A stretch of 14,201 nt of DNA from an uncultured Bacteroidales bacterium (GTDB taxonomy: Bacteria; Bacteroidota; Bacteroidia; Bacteroidales; UBA932). The notes beneath the pieces are model-generated. The model was not told the origin of the DNA. It saw only the letters and a program-made list of their open reading frames with translations, and did no database searches. Below, in pieces: positions 1-5,910 of the stretch. The stretch spans positions 1 to 14,201 of the forward strand of contig CAMZCW010000039.1 of assembly GCA_947305045.1 (NCBI GenBank). Direction: 5' to 3'. Position 1 is the stretch's first letter, and each line of letters starts with the position of its first letter. Both the position numbers and the translations under genes were made by a program.

Positions 1-839
1 ACGGCTTTCTCGTAAATCTTGGCCAGGTCGCTGTACAGGGAACCCGGCATGGAGTCCTTGGACGGGATTTGGTCCATACGGTTGCTCACGATGGAAAGGG
101 CGTCTGCATAGAGGGTCATGTCCGTCAGGAGCACCAGCACCTTTTCATTTTTGTCTACGGCGAAGTATTCCGCGGCGGTAAGGGCCATATCCGGTACCAG
201 CAGGCGTTCCACCGGCGGGTTTTCCGTGGTGTTGATAAAGCAGATAATCTTGTCCAGGGCGCCTGCGGCTTCAAACGAGTGCTTGAAGAACAGGTAGTCG
301 TCGTTGGACAGGCCCATGCCGCCCAGGATAATCTTATCTACGTCCGCGCGCAGGGCTACATCCGCCATCACCTGGTTGTACGGCTGGTCTGGATCGGCAA
401 AGAAAGGAATCTTCTGGCCGGAAACCAGCGTGTTGTTCAGGTCGATGCCGGCAATACCGGTGGGAATGAGCTGTGAAGGCTGGCGACGCTTGTACGGGTT
501 CACGGACGGGCCTCCGATCTGGCGCTCCTCACCGTCAATTTCCGGACCGCCGTCGATGGGGTGGCCGTAGGCGTCAAAGAAGCGGCCGCTGAGCTGCTCG
601 GATACTTTCAAGGTAGGGGGCTCTCCCAGGAACACCACCTCCGCGTTGGTGGGAATGCCCTCGGTGCCGGAGAAAACCTGCAAGGTAATGGTGTCTCCTT
701 TAATGCGCACTACCTGGGCCAGCCGGCCGTCCACTACGGCCAGTTCATCGTTGGAAACGCCCTTGGCCTTGAGCGAAACGGTGGCCTTGGTAATGCCTTC
801 CAACTTGGTATATACTCTTTGATATGCTTTTGTTGCCAT
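1..839 (-). CDS. ntpB: V-type ATP synthase subunit B, N-terminal part (runs off the window)
   Basis: Non-catalytic nucleotide-binding subunit of the V1 head of a V/A-type rotary ATPase, alternating with subunit A in the cytoplasmic hexamer. The reading frame starts at ATG 839-837 (MATKAYQRVYTK) and stays open to the window edge, giving 279 codons of a family usually about 440 residues long. Visible blocks include the beta-barrel start (DELAVVDGRLAQV), FDAYGHPIDGGPEID, LIPTGIAGIDLNNTLVSGQK, NTTENPPVERLL, and SNRMDQIPSKDSMPGSLYSD just before the edge. In place of a Walker A P-loop there is GQKIPFFADPDQPYN, as expected for the non-catalytic subunit and close to the Bacteroidetes form of the protein. 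It starts 2 bp after the subunit A stop, so it is co-transcribed and probably translationally coupled. The C-terminal third lies outside the window. Confidence 0.96.
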   Translation of the reverse strand, partial: MATKAYQRVYTKLEGITKATVSLKAKGVSNDELAVVDGRLAQVVRIKGDTITLQVFSGTEGIPTNAEVVFLGEPPTLKVSEQLSGRFFDAYGHPIDGGPEIDGEERQIGGPSVNPYKRRQPSQLIPTGIAGIDLNNTLVSGQKIPFFADPDQPYNQVMADVALRADVDKIILGGMGLSNDDYLFFKHSFEAAGALDKIICFINTTENPPVERLLVPDMALTAAEYFAVDKNEKVLVLLTDMTLYADALSIVSNRMDQIPSKDSMPGSLYSDLAKIYEKA

Positions 840-841
840 AG

Positions 842-2584
842 CTATGCAATCATTTTCTTAACGGATTCATTGTAGGCCCAGAACTGCTCGCTTTCGTAGG
901 CGGAGTAGTTCATCTGACGGAGTTCGTTGATGAGGCGCTTGAAGAAGTCGCGGCATTTCTCGAAGTCTTCGAATTCGTACTCCTTGTCGCAGATGTCCAG
1001 AATGAGGTCCAGCATGAAGCGCTGGCGCTCCAGCGGACACAGGGCGTCAATGGAGTCAAAGGCGTCCTGCTGCAGGATAACAAAGTCCACCAGCTCGCTC
1101 TTCCAGAAGTTGATGTGGTAGCTCATGGGCACGCCGTCATCGCCCAGGATGTTGATTTGTTCGCTGGCTTCTTTGCCGCGTCGGATGATGTTCTTGGCAA
1201 GGAGCACTTTGTCCACCCAGCCTTTTTCCACGGTCTGGTCCAGGAATTCGCGAATCTCCGGATAATCCAGATACTTGGAATAGGAATCCAGCGGGCCTAC
1301 GGCCGGGTAGCGCTTCTGGTCCGCGCGGTTCTGCTCCAGGGCATAGAAGCAGCGGGCTGCCTTTTTGGTACTCTCCGTTACCGGCTCCTTGAGGTTACCG
1401 CCGGCAGGGGATACCGTGCCGATAAAGGTAACGGCGCCGGTTTGGCCGTTGTTCAGCACCACCATGCCAGCACGGGCGTAGAAGTTGGAAATGATGGCGG
1501 AAAGGTCCACCGGGAAGGCGTCCGCACCGGGAAGTTCTTCCATACGGTTACTCATTTCACGAAGGGCCTGTGCCCAGCGGGAGGTGGAGTCGGCCAGCAG
1601 GAGGCACTTCAGGCCCATGGCGCGGTAATACTCGCACAGGGTCATGGCGGTGTACACGGACGCCTCACGGGCGGCCACCGGCATGTTGGAGGTATTGCAG
1701 ATGATGGTGGTGCGTTCCATCAGGTGACGGCCGGTATGCGGGTCGATGAGCTCCGGGAACTCGGTGAAGATTTCCACCACCTCGTTGGCACGCTCACCGC
1801 AGGCGGCCATCACAATGACGTCGGCGTCGCCCTGCTTGGCAATGGCGTGCTGCAGCACGGTTTTACCGCAGCCGAAGGGACCGGGAATAAAGCCCGTACC
1901 GCCTTCTGCGATGGGATTCATGGTGTCTATCACGCGCACGCCCGTTTCCATGATGCGGTTGGGACGCGGTTTTTCCTTATAGCCCTTGATGGCTACCTTC
2001 ACGGGCCATTTCTGGGTCATGGTGACCTGCACGTCTTCTCCATCCTCGTTGGTCAGGACGGCAATGACCGTGTCAATGGTGTATTCGCCTGCTTCCTTGA
2101 CGGATTTCACGGTGTAGGTTCCCTTGAAGGAGAACGGAACCATGATTTTGTGGGGCAGCCAGCCTTCCTTTACCTCTCCCAGCCAGTCTGCGGCTTCCAC
2201 TTTGTCGCCGGGTTTGGCGAGCGGAGTGAACGCCCACAGTTTCTTGTGGTCCAGGGGGGCAGTGTACTCACCGCGCTGGAGGAAGACGTTTTCCATAGTG
2301 GCCAGGTTGTTCTGCAGGCCGTCGTATACGCTGGAAAGCAGGCCGGGGCCCAGCTCCACTTCCAGCATGCGGCCCTCGAATTCTACGGCGTCCCCGCCCT
2401 TGAGGCCGCGGGTGCTCTCGAACACCTGCACGGAGGCGTTTTCTCCGTTTACCTTGATGACCTCTGCCATCAGCCTGACGCCTTGCGCCGTGATGTAGCA
2501 GATTTCATTTTCTGCAACGGGACCGTCTACCTTCACCGTAACGAGGTTACTTACGATACCGGTTACAATTCCTTTTGTTTTCAT
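842..2584 (-). CDS. ntpA: V-type ATP synthase subunit A (catalytic)
   Basis: Catalytic ATP-hydrolysing/synthesising subunit of the V1 sector, 580 residues, the full family length. In order: N-terminal beta-barrel (about 1-70), the non-homologous region typical of A subunits (about 110-200), and the nucleotide-binding domain. The latter has Walker A GPFGCGKT at 235-242, the catalytic-glutamate motif GERANE at 263-268 and a Walker B strand KCLLLADSTSRWA at 326-338. The C-terminal helical domain follows. The ATG at 2584 lies 13 bp after the DUF2764 stop, and subunit B begins 2 bp after this stop, so the gene is internal to the operon. A 502-codon open frame on the opposite strand is only its shadow. 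The driving ion (H+ or Na+) cannot be read from this subunit because the membrane ring genes are outside the window. Confidence 0.98.
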   Translation of the reverse strand: MKTKGIVTGIVSNLVTVKVDGPVAENEICYITAQGVRLMAEVIKVNGENASVQVFESTRGLKGGDAVEFEGRMLEVELGPGLLSSVYDGLQNNLATMENVFLQRGEYTAPLDHKKLWAFTPLAKPGDKVEAADWLGEVKEGWLPHKIMVPFSFKGTYTVKSVKEAGEYTIDTVIAVLTNEDGEDVQVTMTQKWPVKVAIKGYKEKPRPNRIMETGVRVIDTMNPIAEGGTGFIPGPFGCGKTVLQHAIAKQGDADVIVMAACGERANEVVEIFTEFPELIDPHTGRHLMERTTIICNTSNMPVAAREASVYTAMTLCEYYRAMGLKCLLLADSTSRWAQALREMSNRMEELPGADAFPVDLSAIISNFYARAGMVVLNNGQTGAVTFIGTVSPAGGNLKEPVTESTKKAARCFYALEQNRADQKRYPAVGPLDSYSKYLDYPEIREFLDQTVEKGWVDKVLLAKNIIRRGKEASEQINILGDDGVPMSYHINFWKSELVDFVILQQDAFDSIDALCPLERQRFMLDLILDICDKEYEFEDFEKCRDFFKRLINELRQMNYSAYESEQFWAYNESVKKMIA

Positions 2585-2597
2585 ATATGGTTGCTTG

Positions 2598-3242
2598 TTA
2601 TTCTGTGTATTTTACCCCTTTGAACGTGCCGCGGACCTCGCTCACCAGCTGGCGGAACAATTCCCGGCCTTTTTCCTGGTCCAGGGCCAGCCAGCGGTTC
2701 ACAATGTGCAGTTTGGCTACATAGGCCAGCACGGCGGTAAGGTCAAAGTAGTGAAATGTTTCCAGGCTGCCGATTTTGTCCCAGGTGACCTCGTCCAGGG
2801 CCTGTTCCCGGTCCAGCAGGCTGCTTGCGGCAAGGGCCGATTCCACCTTGGCGGCCTCTTCGAACTCGCCGCCGGTGAAGCGGTAGCCGTCAATGTCCAG
2901 GCCCGTGTCCTCTTCCGATCCTTTGCCGGTAACAAGGTCCATCTCGTCCGGCCGACCCAGCTCCCGGTTCAGGTAGCGCACCTTGGCGTTACGCAGGTTA
3001 AGGTCGAAGCGGAAGTACTCCCGCACGAAGCGCAGCGGATGCGCCAGCGCCTGGGCGTAGAAGTCCGGCCCCAGCACGTGGGCATCGAACCCGCTGAGGA
3101 GGAAGTCCATGACGGCGGCGTCTTTTTCCGAGAGGTTTTCCCGGATTTGCTCCAGGGTGCTTTGGAAGCCTTGCCCGTCTTCGTACTTGAAATCGGCCGT
3201 GAGATAGGGAAGGGAGGAGATGATGTACTCGAAATTACTCAT
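2598..3242 (-). CDS. DUF2764 family protein of the V-ATPase operon
   Basis: A 214-residue protein resembling DUF2764, a family found between the E and A genes of Bacteroidetes V-ATPase operons. It begins MSNFEYIISSLPYLT and is predicted soluble and probably helical, with many charged residues; I see no signal peptide, membrane segment or catalytic motif. It starts 3 bp after the subunit E stop and ends 13 bp before subunit A. In V-ATPase operons such as enterococcal ntp, subunit C and the F/G-type central-stalk subunits lie between E and A, and none is present here. My inference is that this protein takes the place of the C/d-type socket or another stalk subunit. I cannot show homology to subunit C from sequence alone. 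Existence as a gene is near certain; the role is inferred. Confidence 0.88.
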   Translation of the reverse strand: MSNFEYIISSLPYLTADFKYEDGQGFQSTLEQIRENLSEKDAAVMDFLLSGFDAHVLGPDFYAQALAHPLRFVREYFRFDLNLRNAKVRYLNRELGRPDEMDLVTGKGSEEDTGLDIDGYRFTGGEFEEAAKVESALAASSLLDREQALDEVTWDKIGSLETFHYFDLTAVLAYVAKLHIVNRWLALDQEKGRELFRQLVSEVRGTFKGVKYTE

Positions 3243-3245
3243 TTC

Positions 3246-3848
3246 CTAGCCAAAAAGGATTTCCTTGGTGGTGGGACGAAGATAGTCGCCGATGAGTTCC
3301 TGGAAGCTCTCATCCGTAAGGGAGATGAAATAGCTGCCGTCTTTGGGGCCAATCTTGAAGCCGCCGTTGATTTTCTTGGCGAAAGAGGCTTCCACGCCCT
3401 TGCCAAGGGCTTTGGTGAGTTCGTTTTTCACGAAGGGCTCCAGCTCTTTCTGCAGTTTTTCCGGCAGAACCAGGGCAAGGTCCGTGCTTTCCTGGGCGCT
3501 GAAATTCTTGGCTACGGCCTCGATGATGCCTTTGAGGAAGTCTGCGCTGGACAGGGCCTCTTTTACAGGGGCGTCCACCGCTTTGGCTACAATCAGGTTC
3601 TCGATGCCGGCACGGGTGGCCTGCAGGGCCTGGATGGAGGCCATTTTTACGTCTCCTTCCACCTTGATTTTGTAGTCCTGGGCTTCTTTTTGTGCCTGAG
3701 AGAGAATGGCTTGAGCCTCTTCCTGGGCTTTTTTTACAATGGCAGCGGCTTCTGCCCGGGCTTTTGCCAGAATGGCCTCGCCCTCTTCTTTTCCTTTTGA
3801 AAGACCCTCGTTGTACAGTTTTTGGGTCAGTTCCTGGAGTTTGTCCAT
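3246..3848 (-). CDS. ntpE: V-type ATP synthase subunit E (peripheral stalk)
   Basis: Peripheral-stalk subunit that holds the V1 head against the membrane sector, 200 residues, the usual length. Residues from about 10 to 70 are rich in Ala, Glu, Lys and Gln (AKARAEAAAIVKKAQEEAQA and similar), the long right-handed coiled coil expected of the family. A globular alpha/beta C-terminal domain follows, ending in LRPTTKEILFG. The ATG at 3848-3846 is the first gene of the operon: it lies about 24 nt below the predicted start site of a consensus Bacteroidetes promoter at 3879-3910. The leader is A-rich with no clear Shine-Dalgarno sequence, normal for this phylum. Subunit E is the usual first gene of Bacteroidetes V-ATPase operons. 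Confidence 0.93.
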   Translation of the reverse strand: MDKLQELTQKLYNEGLSKGKEEGEAILAKARAEAAAIVKKAQEEAQAILSQAQKEAQDYKIKVEGDVKMASIQALQATRAGIENLIVAKAVDAPVKEALSSADFLKGIIEAVAKNFSAQESTDLALVLPEKLQKELEPFVKNELTKALGKGVEASFAKKINGGFKIGPKDGSYFISLTDESFQELIGDYLRPTTKEILFG

Positions 3849-3878
3849 ATTTGTTTAGTTAGTGTTTTCTATGTCCTA

Positions 3879-3910
3879 CAAATATACACAATCCCCTCTA
3901 GAAAACCAAA
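3879..3910 (-). promoter_or_regulatory. Bacteroidetes-type sigma-ABfr promoter of the V-ATPase operon
   Basis: Read on the minus strand, TTTG (3910-3907) is followed by 20 nt and then TATATTTG (3886-3879). This is an exact match to the Bacteroidetes -33/-7 consensus TTTG-N(19-21)-TAnnTTTG. Transcription should start near 3872, giving a leader of about 24 nt before the subunit E ATG. The -33 box lies only 4 bp beyond the stop codon of the upstream outer membrane protein gene, so the V-ATPase operon has its own promoter in a 66-bp gap. I see no terminator there, so some read-through from upstream is possible. Confidence 0.8.
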
Positions 3911-3914
3911 TTTG

Positions 3915-5216
3915 CTAAAACAGATACGTACTGGAAGTACTCACCGTCCACGTTCCCACCTGCGGGTCCAGACCGCGTCCCACGTCAAAGGACATCACAA
4001 AATTGGTGTTCATCTGGATTTTTCCGCCAATGCCGAAAGACAGCATAATAGGGAGCTTTTTATCTTGATACAGAGGAATATCCGGGTACGGAGAGACCGC
4101 AGCCTTTTGCTCTTCCAGGCGGTATGTGCGCGTGATGCCGCAAATGTCCATGAAGGGGTTGAGCACCATGTCGAAGTGCTGGTTGAACAGATTGAATTTG
4201 AAGGGCGTTACGCGGAACTCGATGTTGGCCCAGGCATAGCCTGCGGCGGCCACGCGGTTGTTGATGATGCCGCGGACGGTGGTGCGGCTGCCCAGTCCGT
4301 CCATTTCCTCGTAGGGGTAAAAGCTGCTAGCCATCTCGTTGAGGGCGTAGTAGGGGATTTCGCCCCACAGTTGGTGCTGGAGGCCCAGGTGATAGGCAAA
4401 GACCCATCGGCCCGGGAAGATGGTCACGTAGTGGCGGAAATGTGCCACCAGCTGCCCGTAGTTGTATTTCCAGCGGCTCAGGTCCGTGTTGGCCGTAAGG
4501 TAGAGCTCTGCGAAGATGCCCTTGCCCGGCGAGGCTTCGACGTCCCGGGTGTCGTACACCACGCCGCCTTTGAACTCCAGCGAGGTGCCGCCTTTGAATT
4601 CATCGGCCCGGATGAGCCCTACGTCCCGATAGGTCAGGAGCAGGCTCCTGCCGCTGTCGTAGCGTTCCAGGTCGATATCGTCATGGATGACATGCCGGAC
4701 CACCAGCCCGCCCATCCAGTCCAGATTGCCGACAATGCTCCCCATGGCCGTTGCGGTGGCGCGGAAAAAGCGACGATGAAGGGTGTACCAGGCTGTCCGG
4801 GTGTCCACGTTGGCATCCAGCTCCGGCAGGTAGGGGGAGGCGATGCCGTTGAAGCCGTAGAATTTGTGCACCATGGCGTCGCGGTAGGTGAGCGTGCCGT
4901 TCAGGCGGACGCCCGGAATGAGGGTGGGGCTGTCCCCGTAGGCATGGAAATACCAGGAGCCTTTGGTGGCATAGGCGCCGGCAAAGCCCAGGTGATGCAG
5001 GAAATTGGGATAGGCGCTGCCGTCCCCGTAATAGTAGAAGTCCGAGAAAAGGCCCAGGCCCAGGCCGGTGTCCGTGCTGTATCCGATATTGGGCAGGGGC
5101 GTGAACTTCCAGCCGGTCTTGGGCTTTTGCTCCTGCTCCTGTTCCTGCTTTTGTTCCTGCGCGAGCGCCGGGATGCCCAGAAGGAGGAGCGTGAATATGG
5201 CCAAGCGTCTTTTCAT
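3915..5216 (-). CDS. Omp85/BamA-like barrel-only outer membrane protein (surface antigen family)
   Basis: A 433-residue protein with a clear signal peptide (MKRR, a hydrophobic run, cleavage probably after PALAQ near residue 20), then a Gln/Glu tract at 21-30 and a long region of alternating aromatic/polar segments typical of a beta-barrel. Two Omp85 signatures are visible: GGVVYDTRD (217-225) with ASPGKG just after it, and TTVRG (312-316), corresponding to the conserved VRGY/F of the barrel lid loop. The chain ends in Phe (STSSTYLF), the usual outer-membrane C-terminal signal. There is no room for POTRA domains, so it is a barrel-only member; BamA and TamA are much larger. Substrate or partner is unknown. 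A TATCTTTG -7-like element lies just 5 bp above the ATG. The gene sits alone between the remnant cluster and the V-ATPase operon. Confidence 0.85.
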   Translation of the reverse strand: MKRRLAIFTLLLLGIPALAQEQKQEQEQEQKPKTGWKFTPLPNIGYSTDTGLGLGLFSDFYYYGDGSAYPNFLHHLGFAGAYATKGSWYFHAYGDSPTLIPGVRLNGTLTYRDAMVHKFYGFNGIASPYLPELDANVDTRTAWYTLHRRFFRATATAMGSIVGNLDWMGGLVVRHVIHDDIDLERYDSGRSLLLTYRDVGLIRADEFKGGTSLEFKGGVVYDTRDVEASPGKGIFAELYLTANTDLSRWKYNYGQLVAHFRHYVTIFPGRWVFAYHLGLQHQLWGEIPYYALNEMASSFYPYEEMDGLGSRTTVRGIINNRVAAAGYAWANIEFRVTPFKFNLFNQHFDMVLNPFMDICGITRTYRLEEQKAAVSPYPDIPLYQDKKLPIMLSFGIGGKIQMNTNFVMSFDVGRGLDPQVGTWTVSTSSTYLF

Positions 5217-5221
5217 GGGCG

Positions 5222-5229
5222 CAAAGATA
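5222..5229 (-). promoter_or_regulatory. -7-like element ahead of the outer membrane protein gene
   Basis: Minus-strand TATCTTTG matches the Bacteroidetes -7 box TAnnTTTG. No TTTG-like -33 box is found 19-21 nt upstream. The box ends only 5 nt before the ATG, so use of this promoter would give a leaderless or nearly leaderless mRNA. The 14 bases GCAAAGATAGCAAT around it are identical to those in front of the decarboxylase operon (11299-11312). Confidence 0.4.
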
Positions 5230-5233
5230 GCAA

Positions 5234-5434
5234 TTATTCTGCTTTCAGGCGCAGAAAACTGTATCCAAAGCGTTTACATGCCGCTTGCTCCAGTGCTTCA
5301 CGGTCGTCCGGATGGGCAATGGAAATCAGCAGCCGGGCGCGCTCTGCCAGGGCGCAGCCGTACAGGTAGGGGATGTTGGGGCTCACCTGGGCGATTATCA
5401 CACGCGCGCATTCCACGGCGCTTACATACTTCAT
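5234..5434 (-). pseudogene. Internally deleted acetyl-CoA hydrolase/CoA-transferase remnant (66 codons)
   Basis: Open frame from ATG 5434 to TAA 5236-5234. Residues 27-60 (LAERARLLISIAHPDDREAL, then KRFGY) resemble the C-terminal end of acetyl-CoA hydrolase/4-hydroxybutyrate CoA-transferase proteins, normally preceded by a GVAxLRGK-type block (family knowledge). Residues 7-26 (AVECARVIIAQVSPNIPYLY) resemble an earlier part of the same family, the VVIAxVNPxMP stretch roughly 150-180 residues in. The roughly 200-250 residues between, which carry the active-site glutamate, are missing, so this cannot be an active transferase. The ATG overlaps the stop of the upstream remnant (ATGA). The outer membrane protein gene starts 17 bp further on. 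It could be decaying sequence or a retained small protein; I favour decay. A longer open frame starting at 5572 has no family-like sequence before 5434. Confidence 0.6.
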
Positions 5435-5676
5435 GATACCAATTTTACAAACTGTTTCAGATGACGGTCCAGGCGCTGGAAATCCCAGTCGTTCAGCAGG
5501 CGCGACACGCATACGCGGATGCCGCACTGCTTGCTGCCGGTGGCGGCGGAACCCATGAAAGGGTCTGCGCACACATTCAGGCCCACATGCTTGAGGCAGA
5601 CGAGAGCCCGTTTGCCGGCATGAAGAGCTCCGAGGGCAACGGCCTCGTCTCCTAGCAGTAAATTCTTTTGCGCCAT
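5431..5676 (-). pseudogene. Internally deleted iorA remnant (81 codons)
   Basis: Open frame from ATG 5676 to TGA 5433-5431. Residues 6-21 (LLLGDEAVALGALHAG) match the start of indolepyruvate:ferredoxin oxidoreductase alpha subunit (IorA). Residues 22-47 (KRALVCLKHVGLNVCADPF, then GSAATG) match a block that in normal IorA lies some 45-55 residues further along. The missing piece carries the YPGTPSxE stretch and the thiamine-diphosphate-binding glutamate. After about residue 55 the sequence (RLLNDWDFQRLDRHLKQFVK) is not recognisable, and the other 500 or so residues, including the ferredoxin-like domain, are absent. Normal IorA is about 530-600 residues and pairs with IorB to oxidise aryl pyruvates; neither a full IorA nor IorB is present. 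The -33/-7 promoter and the authentic start survive. It may be decayed or a retained short protein. Confidence 0.65.
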
Positions 5677-5704
5677 GTGGTTAGTTTTTTACGCTATTTC
5701 TCTA

Positions 5705-5735
5705 CAAAGTTAAAACTTTTAAGCTTTTTTGCAAA
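5705..5735 (-). promoter_or_regulatory. Consensus Bacteroidetes promoter ahead of the iorA remnant
   Basis: Minus-strand TTTG (5735-5732), 19 nt, then TAACTTTG (5712-5705) fits TTTG-N(19-21)-TAnnTTTG exactly. The start site would be near 5698, about 22 nt above the ATG at 5676. The boxes are nested in an 11-bp perfect inverted repeat (5710-5720 and 5744-5754), which could be an operator. Together with the intact start codon this suggests the original iorA promoter has been kept even though the gene has not. Confidence 0.72.
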
Positions 5736-5754
5736 GATTACGCAAAAGTTTTAA
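5710..5754. repeat. 11-bp perfect inverted repeat across the iorA-remnant promoter
   Basis: TTAAAACTTTT at 5710-5720 is the exact reverse complement of AAAAGTTTTAA at 5744-5754, with 23 bp between. The left arm overlaps the -7 box and the right arm lies upstream of the -33 box, a placement that would suit a repressor bound at both sides of the polymerase site. It is AT-rich, so a chance origin is possible. Confidence 0.5.
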
Positions 5755-5835
5755 TTTGTGCGGGCAACATGAAAGATCAAAAATGCAGCCCATACTGGGC
5801 GTAAAATGCAAGTTATTCAGTATGAGCTAATTACG

Positions 5836-5871
5836 AAAAATCGTCTATGCCAAACTGCATAGACGATTTTT
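5836..5871 (-). terminator. Strong intrinsic terminator below the serine hydrolase gene
   Basis: A 15-bp perfect stem (5836-5850 with 5857-5871) closes a 6-nt loop. It starts with five A and ends with five T, so it can act on either strand. It sits 40 bp after the stop codon of the serine hydrolase and should end the decarboxylase/serine hydrolase transcript, insulating the promoter at 5705-5735. No gene on the plus strand needs it. Confidence 0.9.
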
Positions 5872-5910
5872 GATAAGTTATTAGTATTCAAGTGGTTCCA
5901 TTTTACAGGT

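Noticed and set aside
1115..2623. A 502-codon open frame on the plus strand
   Set aside because: It lies antisense to subunit A, is rich in His/Val/Gly with no domain pattern, and is explained by the codon bias of the real gene.
2595..3800. A 401-codon open frame on the plus strand
   Set aside because: Antisense to DUF2764 and subunit E; composition is that of a shadow frame.
3822..5369. A 515-codon open frame on the plus strand
   Set aside because: It runs antisense across the OMP gene and beyond; the minus strand has a signal peptide and family motifs, whereas this frame has none.
5536..5568. A DPFMGSAATG stretch resembling the DPFxGSGTT motif of DNA methyltransferases
   Set aside because: The residues before it (KRALVCLKHVGLNVCA) are the IorA block, where ADPxMxxAxTG is normal, and no other methyltransferase motif is nearby.
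5234..5572. Longer 112-codon version of the CoA-transferase remnant
   Set aside because: The first 46 residues (rich in Arg/Pro) read like an out-of-frame translation of the iorA remnant; family-like sequence begins at the ATG at 5434.
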